Source: Leisingera thetidis (GTDB lineage: Bacteria; Pseudomonadota; Alphaproteobacteria; Rhodobacterales; Rhodobacteraceae). Taken from it: a stretch of 64,000 nt of DNA. Location: NCBI RefSeq assembly GCF_025857195.1, contig NZ_CP109791.1:57781-121780 (forward strand). The letters are read 5' to 3'. Position numbers and translations under genes: made by a program. This document shows positions 53,984 to 63,754 of this stretch, one piece after another (position 1 is the stretch's first letter; each line of letters begins with the position of its first letter). The notes under the pieces were generated by a model, which saw only the letters and a list, made by a program, of their open reading frames with translations, was not told the DNA's origin and did not search any database.

Positions 53984-55255
53984 TCAGCCCTCGACAAACA
54001 GCATCGCTGGAGTTTCCAGCAGGGATTTCAGTTTCTGCACAAAGACCGCGGCGTCCCAGCCGTCGACCACCCGGTGATCGAAGGAACAGGACAGGTTCAT
54101 CATCTTGCGGGGCCGGAACTGCTGGCCGTCCCAGACCGGGCGGATCTGCATCTTGTTGACGCCGACAATGGCAACCTCCGGGTAATTCACGATCGGGGTG
54201 GTGGCGATGGCGCCCAAGGGCCCCAGCGAGGTGATGGTGATGGTGCCGCCGCTCAGCTCCTCCCGCTTGATCGAGCCGTCACGCGCCACTTCCGCCAGGC
54301 GCTGGATTTCCGCCGCATTGTCCCACAGGCTGCCCGCCTCGGCATGGTGCAGCACCGGCACCGTCAGCCCCTGCTCTGTCTGGGTGGCGATGCCCGCATG
54401 CACGCCGCCATGCCGGTGGATCACGCCGTCCTCATCATCGAACCGCGCGTTCAATCCGGGCTGCTCGCGCACCGCCTCGACAATGGCGCGCAGCAGGAAT
54501 GGCAGCAGCGTCAGCTTGGGGCGCTGGCCTTTGTGCTTCTTGTTCAGCGCCGCGCGCAGATCCTCCAGCGCGCCCATCTCCACCTCTTCAACGATGGTGA
54601 TATGCGGGATCTGCCGTTTCGCCAGCGCCATCTTCTCGGCGATCTTGCGGCGCATGCCGACAACCCGGATCTCCTCGACCCCGGTGTTGCGGCCGCGGGT
54701 CACGCCGCCCTGCCGGATGCCGCCCGAGGCGATCCAATTGTCCAGATCCTCATGGCTGATGCGCCCGGCCGGCCCGCTGCCGGGCACCTGCCGCAGGTTC
54801 ACACCCTCGGCCCGCGCCCGCGCCCGCACCGACGGCGCGGCCAGCGGCTTGGCGCCTTCCGGCGGCGGCAGCCGATGCCCCGCTTTCTTCGCAGCAGGCG
54901 GCAGGGCAGGCTCTGGCACGGGCTCTGTCTCTGTGGCCGGCTCAGGCTCCGGTTCCGGCGCAGCCGCTGGCGCGCGTGGCTCCGCGCCGGGGTCCGCAGC
55001 AGCATTGCCCGCGCCCGCCACCTCCAACCGCACCAGCACGCCGCCCACCGGGATCATCGCGCCGATCTCGCCGCCCAGCTCCAGCACCTTGCCGTCAGCT
55101 GAGGACGGCACCTCGACCGCGGCCTTGTCGGTCATCACCGCGGCCAGGATGTCATCCTCCCGCACCACATCGCCCGGCTTCACATGCCATTCGATCAGCT
55201 CCGCCTCGGCAACGCCCTCCCCCACATCGGGCAGCCGGATTTCAAACACGCCCAT
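53984..55255 (-). CDS. bkdB: 2-oxoacid dehydrogenase E2 (dihydrolipoyl acyltransferase)
   Basis: The 423-residue protein has one N-terminal lipoyl domain with the lipoylated lysine in VMTDKAAVEVPS (about residue 44). An Ala/Pro/Glu-rich linker (90-130) is followed by a peripheral-subunit-binding domain (APSVRARARAEGVNLRQVPG) and a catalytic domain ending in the DHRVVDG active-site motif. The length equals that typical of branched-chain E2 (about 423). It directly follows E1 beta, and E3 starts at the next base. Confidence 0.92.
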   Translation of the reverse strand: MGVFEIRLPDVGEGVAEAELIEWHVKPGDVVREDDILAAVMTDKAAVEVPSSADGKVLELGGEIGAMIPVGGVLVRLEVAGAGNAAADPGAEPRAPAAAPEPEPEPATETEPVPEPALPPAAKKAGHRLPPPEGAKPLAAPSVRARARAEGVNLRQVPGSGPAGRISHEDLDNWIASGGIRQGGVTRGRNTGVEEIRVVGMRRKIAEKMALAKRQIPHITIVEEVEMGALEDLRAALNKKHKGQRPKLTLLPFLLRAIVEAVREQPGLNARFDDEDGVIHRHGGVHAGIATQTEQGLTVPVLHHAEAGSLWDNAAEIQRLAEVARDGSIKREELSGGTITITSLGPLGAIATTPIVNYPEVAIVGVNKMQIRPVWDGQQFRPRKMMNLSCSFDHRVVDGWDAAVFVQKLKSLLETPAMLFVEG

Positions 55256-55258
55256 GGA

Positions 55259-56272
55259 TCAGTCCTCCATGACTTTTTTGAGCGCCTCGCCCACCCGGCC
55301 AGGCCCCGGGAAATACTCCCATTCCTGCGCATGCGGGTACGGCGTGTCCCAGCCGGTCACCCGGATCACCGGCGCCTCCAGATGGTAAAAGCAGTTTTCC
55401 TGCACCAGCGACATCAGCTCCGCCCCGAATCCGGAGGTACGGGTGGCCTCATGCACGATCACGCAGCGCCCGGTTTTCTGCACCGAGGCCACGATGGTCT
55501 CCAGATCCAGCGGCATCAGGCTGCGCAGATCGATCACCTCGGCATCCACCCCGGTCTCCTGCGCCGCGGCCTCGGCCACGAACACCATGGTGCCATAGGC
55601 CAGGACCGTCACCTCTGTGCCCTCGCGGCGGACCGCCGCCTTGCCCAGCGGCACAATCTCGTCCCCGTCCGGCACCTCGCCCAGCGGATGGGCCTTCCAG
55701 CTTTCGACCGGCTTGTCGTGATGGCCGTCAAACGGCCCGTTATAGAGCCGCTTGGGCTCGAAGAAGATCACCGGATCCGGGTCCGCGATGGCCGCCAGCA
55801 GCAGCCCCTTGGCATCGCGCGGATTGGAGGGCATCACCACCTTCAGCCCCGACACATGGGTAAACAGCGCCTCCGGGCTCTGGCTGTGGGTCTGGCCGCC
55901 GAAGATGCCGCCGCCGGTGGGCATGCGGATCACCAGCGGGCAGGTGAAATCGGCGTTCGAGCGGTGCCGCAGCCGGGCGGCTTCAGAGACGATCTGGTCA
56001 TAGGCCGGATAGACATAATCCGCGAACTGGATCTCGATCACCGGCTTCAGCCCATAGGCCGCCATGCCGATGGCGGTGCCGACGATGCCGGATTCATTGA
56101 TCGGCGCGTCAAAGCAGCGGGATTTGCCGTATTTCTCCTGCAACCCCGCAGTGCAGCGGAACACGCCGCCGAAAAACCCCACATCCTCGCCGAAAACAAC
56201 CACCCTGTCGTCCGCCGCCATCGCCGCGTCATGCGCCTCGCGGATGGCTTCGATCATCGTCATCCGCGCCAT
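55259..56272 (-). CDS. bkdA2: Branched-chain 2-oxoacid dehydrogenase E1 beta
   Basis: The 337-residue protein is of the transketolase pyrimidine-binding type: VFGEDVGFFGGVFR with the Glu that activates thiamine diphosphate, FDAPINESGIVGTAIGMA, and C-terminal VIVHEATRTSGFGAEL. With E1 alpha it decarboxylates branched-chain 2-oxoacids (from Val, Leu, Ile), and such enzymes also accept 2-oxobutyrate. It lies 1 bp after E1 alpha and 3 bp before E2. Confidence 0.92.
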   Translation of the reverse strand: MARMTMIEAIREAHDAAMAADDRVVVFGEDVGFFGGVFRCTAGLQEKYGKSRCFDAPINESGIVGTAIGMAAYGLKPVIEIQFADYVYPAYDQIVSEAARLRHRSNADFTCPLVIRMPTGGGIFGGQTHSQSPEALFTHVSGLKVVMPSNPRDAKGLLLAAIADPDPVIFFEPKRLYNGPFDGHHDKPVESWKAHPLGEVPDGDEIVPLGKAAVRREGTEVTVLAYGTMVFVAEAAAQETGVDAEVIDLRSLMPLDLETIVASVQKTGRCVIVHEATRTSGFGAELMSLVQENCFYHLEAPVIRVTGWDTPYPHAQEWEYFPGPGRVGEALKKVMED

Positions 56273-56273
56273 C

Positions 56274-57890
<1,617 letters not shown>

Positions 57891-58592
57891 TCAGCCCTGG
57901 GTGACCAATTGGTAGCCGGGGTGCGCAACCGCGCGCAGGCTGGTGATCGGGGCCTCGCCGATCCAGGTTGTGCGCTCCATGACAAACAGCGCATCCCCCA
58001 CCGCGCTCTGCAGCACCTCGCTGTCGCTGCCGGTGCCCGGGCGCGCGTACAGGCGCAGATCGCAGCGGCTGTAGGGGCGGTGCCGGACCAGCCACTCATT
58101 GGCGCTTTCGCGGGTCAGGTCGACGGTTTCGATTTCCGGCACGGTTTCCAGGCAGATCCAGCGGTCTTCGAAAATATAGGGGCGGCTGTCGGCCAGATGC
58201 AGCGCCTCGACGCGCAGCATCGGGCGGGTCTCATGCAGGCCGAAATTGGCCATGATGGCCGCCGGGGCCGGCTGCACGCTCTGCCGGATCAGCTGGTAGC
58301 GGTAGACGCAGCCCTTCTGCTCGACCTCCAGCCGGGTGATCGGGATATTCAGCGTTGCCCGGGTCACCGGGTCGCGCCGCACCATCGTGCCGCCCTTGCG
58401 GCGCCGTTCCACCAGCCCGCCTTCGGCCAGGTCCCGCATGGCGCGGTGAACGGTGGAGCGGGCGCATCCGAACCGGGCGGCGAACTCCTCGTCGCGCGGC
58501 AGCTTGTCCCCCGGCCCGTAGGTCGAGTTCAGAATCATCTCCCGGATACTGTCCCGGATGGCAATCCAGGAATGCCGCCGCTTCTCCGTCAA
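57891..58592 (-). CDS. GntR-family (HutC/UTRA type) regulator
   Basis: The 233-residue protein has an N-terminal winged helix (IREMILNSTYGPGDKLPRDE, then FGCARSTVHRAMRDLAEGGL) and a UTRA ligand-binding domain (EALHLADSRPYIFEDRWICL, ERTTWIGEAPITSLRAVAHP). It diverges from a TRAP transporter operon; a palindrome within that promoter is its probable operator. Effector unknown, presumably the TRAP substrate. Start ATG 58592. Confidence 0.87.
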   Translation of the reverse strand: MTEKRRHSWIAIRDSIREMILNSTYGPGDKLPRDEEFAARFGCARSTVHRAMRDLAEGGLVERRRKGGTMVRRDPVTRATLNIPITRLEVEQKGCVYRYQLIRQSVQPAPAAIMANFGLHETRPMLRVEALHLADSRPYIFEDRWICLETVPEIETVDLTRESANEWLVRHRPYSRCDLRLYARPGTGSDSEVLQSAVGDALFVMERTTWIGEAPITSLRAVAHPGYQLVTQG

Positions 58593-58683
58593 AATTCATC
58601 CCCCAGACCACACGGGACAATGGCCGCCGCCGCTCCATATTTCATCTTGCGCCAAAAGGCGAACGTGAACCGCGCAACCGTGA

Positions 58684-58711
58684 TTGACATTATTATGTAG
58701 CTACATATTAA
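58684..58711 (+). promoter_or_regulatory. TRAP promoter with a 14-bp palindrome between -35 and -10
   Basis: TTGACA at 58684-58689 and TATTAA at 58706-58711 are spaced by 16 bp. Between and overlapping them, TATGTAGCTACATA at 58694-58707 is a perfect palindrome. The dyad's location would allow the divergent GntR protein to occlude RNA polymerase. A second partial copy (TGTA then ACA) follows at about 58712-58725. Confidence 0.6.
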
Positions 58712-58795
58712 TGTAAAGCACCTACAAAACAAGGCTGAGTCTGCGCTGCCCGAATTCGCCCAACGCAGATGCCCGTCAGACGGAGGAATGGAGAC

Positions 58796-59881
58796 ATGGA
58801 AAGACGTGAGTTTCTGAAGGCCGGAGCGCTTGGCACCGCGGCGGCGGCGCTGGCCAGCCCCGCCATCGCCCAGGGCAAGATGCAGTGGAAGATGGTCACC
58901 GCCTGGCCCAAGAACCTGCCCGGACCGGGTGTGGCGGCGCAGATGCTGGCCGACCGGATCACCACCCTGTCGGGCGGCCGCATCGAGGTGAAGCTGTTCG
59001 CCGCGGGCGAGCTGGTGCCGGGCCGCGGCGTCTTCGACGCGGTCTCCGAAGGCACTGCCGAGCTGTACCACGCGGTGCCGGCCTACTGGGGCTCGAAATC
59101 CAAGGGCATCCTGCTGTTCGGCTCGCAGCCTTTCGGCCTGCGCGCGGACGAGCAGTTCGGCTGGCTGTACCACGGCGGCGGCCAGGCCTTGTATGACGAG
59201 ATGTACGGCCGCTTCGGCATCAAGCCGTTCCTGTGCGGCAATTCCGGCCCGCAGTGGGGCGGCTGGTTCAAGACCGAGATCAACTCCGCCGAGGATCTGA
59301 AGGGGATGAAGTTCCGCACCACCGGGCTGGCTTCGGAAATGGCGTCGAAACTGGGCATGGCGGCCGAGGCCACCAGCGGCCCGGCGATGTTCCAGGGGCT
59401 GCAGACCGGGGCGCTGGACGCGGGCGAATTCATCGGCCCCTGGACCGACAGCGCGCTGGGATATTACCAGGTGGCCAAGAACTACTACTGGCCGGGCGTG
59501 GGCGAGCCGTCCTCGGCCGAGGAATGCGGCGTCAATGCCGCCGTGTTCGCGGAGCTGCCGGAAGACCTGCAGCAGGTGGTGGCGATGGCCTGCGAGAGCC
59601 TCTACAACCCGGTGTGGACCGAATACACCACCAAGCACGCGCTGGCGCTGAAAACGATGGTGGACGAGCATGGCGTGCAGGTGAAGATGTTCCCCGAGGA
59701 CGTCATCGCCGCCATGGGCGCCGCCGCCAAGGAGGTGCTCGCCGAGCTGCAGGAAGACGAGGACGAACTGGTCCGCCGCATCACCGAAAGCTTCATCGCC
59801 TACCGCGACAGCGTCGGCGGCTACATGACCTATGCCGACAACGGCCAGATGAACGCCCGCGCCTCGGTGATGGGCTACTGA
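58796..59881 (+). CDS. dctP: TRAP transporter substrate-binding protein (DctP family), Tat-exported
   Basis: The 361-residue precursor begins MERREFLKAGALGTAAAALA, a twin-arginine signal, so it is exported folded. It has the DctP core, including DLKGMKFRTTGLASEMASKL with the ligand-clamping arginine, and belongs to the larger group that binds 2-oxoacids or aromatic acids (as in mannitol/chloroaromatic TRAP types). An upstream GGAGGAA fixes the ATG at 58796. A transcription hairpin follows it before the permease genes. Confidence 0.9.
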   Translation: MERREFLKAGALGTAAAALASPAIAQGKMQWKMVTAWPKNLPGPGVAAQMLADRITTLSGGRIEVKLFAAGELVPGRGVFDAVSEGTAELYHAVPAYWGSKSKGILLFGSQPFGLRADEQFGWLYHGGGQALYDEMYGRFGIKPFLCGNSGPQWGGWFKTEINSAEDLKGMKFRTTGLASEMASKLGMAAEATSGPAMFQGLQTGALDAGEFIGPWTDSALGYYQVAKNYYWPGVGEPSSAEECGVNAAVFAELPEDLQQVVAMACESLYNPVWTEYTTKHALALKTMVDEHGVQVKMFPEDVIAAMGAAAKEVLAELQEDEDELVRRITESFIAYRDSVGGYMTYADNGQMNARASVMGY

Positions 59882-59895
59882 TCTGAACAACACCT

Positions 59896-59929
59896 GCCGG
59901 CGCCCGGGAAGACCGGGCGCCGGCTTTTT
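59896..59929 (+). terminator. Intercistronic terminator or attenuator in the TRAP operon
   Basis: GCCGGCGCCCGG and CCGGGCGCCGGC pair perfectly over 12 bp with a 5-nt loop and are followed by TTTTT, a textbook Rho-independent terminator. It lies between the binding-protein gene and the permease genes, so it probably lowers permease expression or protects the binding-protein mRNA, giving an excess of binding protein. Confidence 0.8.
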
Positions 59930-59946
59930 GATGGGGAGAGAGCAGC

Positions 59947-60444
59947 ATGTTACGGGTTGCCGATGCGCTGGACGGGATCAACCGCGGGCTGGCGCATGTG
60001 ATACGCTGGCTGGCACTGATCATGGTGCTGGCACAATTTGCAATTGTGGTCGGGCGCTATGTGTTCGGGGTGAATTCCATCGCCGCGCAGGAAAGTGTTC
60101 TGTACATGCACGCCACCCTGTTCATGCTGGCCGCCGGCTACACGCTGCTGGTGGACAAGCATGTGCGCGTGGATGTCTTCTTTGCCAGTCTCAGCCCGCG
60201 GAGCCAGCGCCGCATCGACATCTTCGGCCACCTGGTGCTGCTGCTGCCCGCGATGGCCGCCCTGCTCTACTGGTCCTGGCCCTCGGTGCGCAATTCCTGG
60301 GCCATCTTCGAAGGCCCGATCGCCGTCGGAGGCCTTGAGGCCGTGTTCCTGCTGAAATCGCTGATCCCCGCCTTCTGCGTGCTGGTGATGCTGCAATCCG
60401 TTTCCCTGCTGATCCGCCTGTTTTCGGAGCGAGCCCCCCAATGA
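59947..60444 (+). CDS. dctQ: TRAP transporter small permease (DctQ family)
   Basis: The 165-residue protein has four membrane helices (about 18-38, 52-74, 93-113, 135-155) and the DctQ pattern RVDVFFASLSPRSQRRIDIF between helices 2 and 3. It overlaps the large permease gene by 4 bp (ATGA). GGGGAGAG lies upstream of its ATG. Confidence 0.88.
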   Translation: MLRVADALDGINRGLAHVIRWLALIMVLAQFAIVVGRYVFGVNSIAAQESVLYMHATLFMLAAGYTLLVDKHVRVDVFFASLSPRSQRRIDIFGHLVLLLPAMAALLYWSWPSVRNSWAIFEGPIAVGGLEAVFLLKSLIPAFCVLVMLQSVSLLIRLFSERAPQ

Positions 60445-61991
60445 CCGAATATCTCGACCTGATCATGTTCGCGGCCCTGATGGCCGCGATCCTCATGGGG
60501 TTTCCGGTGGCCTTCTCGATCGCGGGCATCGCCATCCTGTTTGCCTATCTCGGCTGGGCTCTGGGGGTGATGGACATCACCCTGCTGGGGGCACTCGGCC
60601 AGCGCGCCTTCGGCCTCCTGAGCAACCAGGTGCTGATCGCCATTCCGCTGTTCGTGCTGATGGGGGCGATCCTGGAGAAAAGCCGCATCGCCGAAGAGCT
60701 TCTGGACACCATGGGGCGGCTGTTCGGCCAGCTCAAGGGCGGCCTGGGCATCTCGGTGGTGCTGGTGGGGGCGCTGCTGGCGGCCTCCACCGGCATTGTC
60801 GGCGCCACGGTTGTGGCGATGGGCATGATCGCCCTGCCCGCGATGCTGCGGGCGGGCTATGACCCGCGGGTGGCCTCGGGCATCGTCTGCACCGCCGGCA
60901 CGCTGGGCCAGATCATCCCGCCTTCGACGCTGCTGATCATTCTCGCCGACGTGATGTCAAACGCCTATCAGCAGGCCCAGTACGAGCAGGGCAAATTCTC
61001 GGTCGAGGCCTTGTCGGTGGGCCAGTTCTTTGCCGCCGCGCTGATCCCCGGGCTGGTGCTGGTGGTGCTGTATCTGCTGTACATCCTGGTCCGCGGCGTC
61101 CTGCGCCCGCAGGACATGCCCTCGGCTCCGGCCGGGATGGCGCGGCCCAGCCGCGGCCAGGTGGTGCGCGCGGTGGTGCCGCCGATCCTGCTGATCTTTG
61201 CGGTGCTCGGCGCCATTCTCGGCGGCATCGCCACCCCGACCGAGGCCGCCTCGGTGGGCGGCATCGGCGCGCTGCTGATGGCAGGCGTGCGCGCAGGCGG
61301 CCCGGCCCGGCTGATCCTGCTGGGCGCGGCGGCGCTGATCCTGCTCGGCATCCTGTCCGGCCTGCATCCGGTCCGCCTGCAGCGCGGCGACCTCAGCAGC
61401 AGCGACTTTGCCGCAGGGCTGTTCTATGCGCTGCTGGCAGCGGCCGGCGCCATTGCCATCGCGGCGGCGCTGCGCAGCGGCCTGAAGCAGCGGATCCTGC
61501 ATGAGGCGGTGACCTCGACCATGACGATGACGGCGATGATCTTTGCCACCATCCTGGCCGCGGGCATGTTCTCGCTGGTGTTCATCGGCCTCGGCGGCGA
61601 GGAGCGGGTCGCCCATATCCTCGGCAACATGCCGGGCGGGCCGACCGGCGCGCTGATCTTCTGCATGCTGTTCATCTTCGTGCTGGGCTTCTTCCTCGAC
61701 TTCGTCGAGATCTCGGTCATCGTGCTGCCGCTGGTGACGCCGGCGCTGATCCTGATGGGCCATGATCCGGTCTGGCTCGGCATCCTGATCGCTATCAACC
61801 TGCAGACCAGCTTCCTGACGCCGCCGTTCGGCTTTTCGCTGTTCTACCTGCGCGGCGCCGCCCCCGCCGAGGTCACCACCCGCCACATCTACCAGGGCGT
61901 GGTGCCGTTCATCGGCCTGCAGGCGCTGGGGGTGCTGCTGGTCTGGCTGATCCCCGGTCTGGCAACCTGGCTGCCCGCAGCCATCTTCTGA
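60441..61991 (+). CDS. dctM: TRAP transporter large permease (DctM family)
   Basis: The 516-residue protein is a long DctM variant of the type used for 2-oxoacid and chloroaromatic/mannitol-like substrates. It has AASTGIVGATVVAMGMIALP around 114-133, LGQIIPPSTLLIIL around 155-168, an insert of about 70 residues (280-350) absent from shorter DctM proteins, and FLTPPFGFSLFYLRG near the end. It works with the Tat-exported binding protein. About 100 bp of GC-rich sequence with a bulged stem (62040-62070) separates it from the convergent rep gene. Confidence 0.9.
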   Translation: MTEYLDLIMFAALMAAILMGFPVAFSIAGIAILFAYLGWALGVMDITLLGALGQRAFGLLSNQVLIAIPLFVLMGAILEKSRIAEELLDTMGRLFGQLKGGLGISVVLVGALLAASTGIVGATVVAMGMIALPAMLRAGYDPRVASGIVCTAGTLGQIIPPSTLLIILADVMSNAYQQAQYEQGKFSVEALSVGQFFAAALIPGLVLVVLYLLYILVRGVLRPQDMPSAPAGMARPSRGQVVRAVVPPILLIFAVLGAILGGIATPTEAASVGGIGALLMAGVRAGGPARLILLGAAALILLGILSGLHPVRLQRGDLSSSDFAAGLFYALLAAAGAIAIAAALRSGLKQRILHEAVTSTMTMTAMIFATILAAGMFSLVFIGLGGEERVAHILGNMPGGPTGALIFCMLFIFVLGFFLDFVEISVIVLPLVTPALILMGHDPVWLGILIAINLQTSFLTPPFGFSLFYLRGAAPAEVTTRHIYQGVVPFIGLQALGVLLVWLIPGLATWLPAAIF

Positions 61992-62093
61992 CCCCGGCCG
62001 CCGGTTTCCGCCCGGCTCCGGACGTGCCGCAAAACACGCAGGGGGCCGCCGCGGAACCGGGCGGGCCCCTGCCCCGCTGCGGTCCCCATGCGC

Positions 62094-63410
62094 CTATCCA
62101 GGCCGCCGCGCGGCACCGCCGCTGCCCTGCCCGGCAAGCTCGTCGAACGCGCCCGGGATCAGCTCCTCCCAGAACGCCGTCATCTCGCCCGCCAGCAGCG
62201 CCGCGCTCCAGCCGCGGCGGCGGAATTCCTCGCGGTCGATCTCATCCTCCAGACGGCTCAGGAACAGCCGCTTGTCGGCATCGCGCTGGGTCGGCGACCG
62301 GCCCGCCGCCAGGTCCCGGATCCGCTCCAGCCGCTGCGCCCGCAACGCCCGCTCCCGCGCCTTGACGGCCTCCTCGGCCGCGGTCCGGCGCGCCGCGTCC
62401 GCCTCCGCCGCCTTGCGCGCCTCTGCCGCCGCCAGCACCTCGGGCGGAACCTCCTTCACCGCCTCGGCGGGAGCATCCTTGTAATCATCCCGCAGCGCCG
62501 CGCTCAGATAGCGCACCGGGCTGTCCACCCCCTTGCGCCCCTTCAGATAGCCGACCTTCTCGGCCACGTAATCCTCGCCATGCTCGGCAATCCACTGGCG
62601 CGCCAGCCGGTCGCTGACCCCCAGCTCCATCAGCTGGGTGTAAACCGCGCCCTGCCGCACCCCGGCGCCGTCGTCGATATCCAGCATCGCCAGCTGCGGG
62701 TTTTCCTTGATCAGGAACCGCACCTCCGCCACCTGCCGCCCCATTTTCTTGAACTCCGGCGTCAGCAGGATGTTCGACGTCTTGTTCACCTCCGCCACCG
62801 CCGGCTTGATGATCTTGGCGTTCAAGTGCTTGAAACTCTCGTAATAGGCACTGCCCTCAACCCCCATCAGGCGGCGGAACAGGGCAATGTCCCACCAGCC
62901 CGTAGAGCCGGTGCGCACAAACCGGTAGCAGTTCTCGTACAGCGCCAGCGCATGGCCGCTGGTGAACCGGCGCTGGATGTTCAGGTTGATCAGCGCAAAC
63001 ACCTTGGGATCGTGCAGCTTCTCCGCCAGCGCCGGGCTGTAGGCGTATTCGCACACCCCGCCCTGCAGCTTGGCATAGGACAGCAGCGAGCTGACGCCCC
63101 ATTCCTGCTTGCCGTTCTCGTCCAGCATGTCCCATTCCGCCACCGTCTCCGCCAGGCTGCGCAGCGACTGCTTCAGGGTTTCCATGTCGTTGGAGTTGTA
63201 GCCCACCATCATGCACAGCGTCTGCGCATCGATCTGGTGCTTGGGCTTCGAGATCAGCGCGTCATAGGCATTCAGCAGCAGCACATTGGACAGCTTGCGC
63301 TGCAGCAGCGTCAGCTTGCCCGACACATGGATCGCGGCCACGTTCTTCTTCACCGACTGGCGCCGCAGCGGCCCGGTCAGCTTGCTGTGCGGGATATCGT
63401 CTGAACCCAT
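62094..63410 (-). CDS. repB: Plasmid replication initiator, Rep_3/RepB type
   Basis: The 438-residue protein has the two winged-helix organisation of Rep_3 initiators. The first is seen in KLTLLQRKLSNVLLLNAYDA and LKQSLRSLAETVAEWDML, the second in RRFTSGHALALYENCYRFVR, RRLMGVEGSAYYESFKHLNA and VRFLIKENPQ. The C-terminal third is a charged, Ala/Arg/Glu-rich coiled segment. Such proteins bind iterons to start replication and as dimers repress their own gene. Upstream of its ATG at 63410 lie an inverted pair of 22-bp sites, four tandem sites and an AT-rich zone. No parA or parB is seen in the window; they may lie to the right. Confidence 0.85.
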   Translation of the reverse strand: MGSDDIPHSKLTGPLRRQSVKKNVAAIHVSGKLTLLQRKLSNVLLLNAYDALISKPKHQIDAQTLCMMVGYNSNDMETLKQSLRSLAETVAEWDMLDENGKQEWGVSSLLSYAKLQGGVCEYAYSPALAEKLHDPKVFALINLNIQRRFTSGHALALYENCYRFVRTGSTGWWDIALFRRLMGVEGSAYYESFKHLNAKIIKPAVAEVNKTSNILLTPEFKKMGRQVAEVRFLIKENPQLAMLDIDDGAGVRQGAVYTQLMELGVSDRLARQWIAEHGEDYVAEKVGYLKGRKGVDSPVRYLSAALRDDYKDAPAEAVKEVPPEVLAAAEARKAAEADAARRTAAEEAVKARERALRAQRLERIRDLAAGRSPTQRDADKRLFLSRLEDEIDREEFRRRGWSAALLAGEMTAFWEELIPGAFDELAGQGSGGAARRPG

Positions 63411-63502
63411 CGCCCTGCCCTCTTTCCCCTGGCGGCTTGATGCTCTTGCGGGGATTCTGCTCTGGAGAGACTATGGCGCAAAAGGAACCCGCGCTCAATC
63501 CC

Positions 63503-63556
63503 GGCTTGGGGACCCGTTTACAGGAGACCGCCATCCCGGAAACGGGTACCTCAAGC
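63503..63556. promoter_or_regulatory. Inverted iteron pair, candidate rep operator
   Basis: Two copies of the 22-bp iteron face opposite ways, 63503-63524 on the minus strand and 63535-63556 on the plus strand, separated by 10 bp. They share the core AAACGGGT followed by (A/C)CC. The pair lies 93-146 bp upstream of rep, where Rep_3 proteins typically bind as dimers to repress their own promoter. Confidence 0.65.
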
Positions 63557-63666
63557 GCCAGAACCCGCGCCAAGGCCGCAAATCGGCCTCGATACTCCCG
63601 GTTTGAAGGCTGAAAAGGCGCCGAAACGCCCCGTTTTGCCGCGCTTGAACCGCAGGTGCCTGTCTT

Positions 63667-63754
63667 CCCGCGAATCGGGCCCCTTGCTCCCGCAGACGGG
63701 TACCCATGGTCCTGCAAACGGGTTCCCTTGCGCCTGTTTCCGGGTACTCAAATA
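63667..63754 (+). repeat. Four tandem 22-bp iterons, replication origin
   Basis: Units start at 63667, 63689, 63711 and 63733, exactly 22 bp apart (about two helical turns). They share the opening CC(C/T)G and the central CGGG at the same offset; units 2 and 3 match best (GACGGGTACCC and AACGGGTTCCC), while the outer units diverge. Next to a Rep_3 gene and an AT-rich stretch, they should be the Rep-binding array of the origin. Confidence 0.75.

Noticed and set aside
57904..57913. ACCAATTGGT palindrome in the 3' end of the GntR gene as a regulatory site
   Set aside because: It lies in coding sequence and is short enough to arise by chance; noted only because it resembles the 57631 palindrome.
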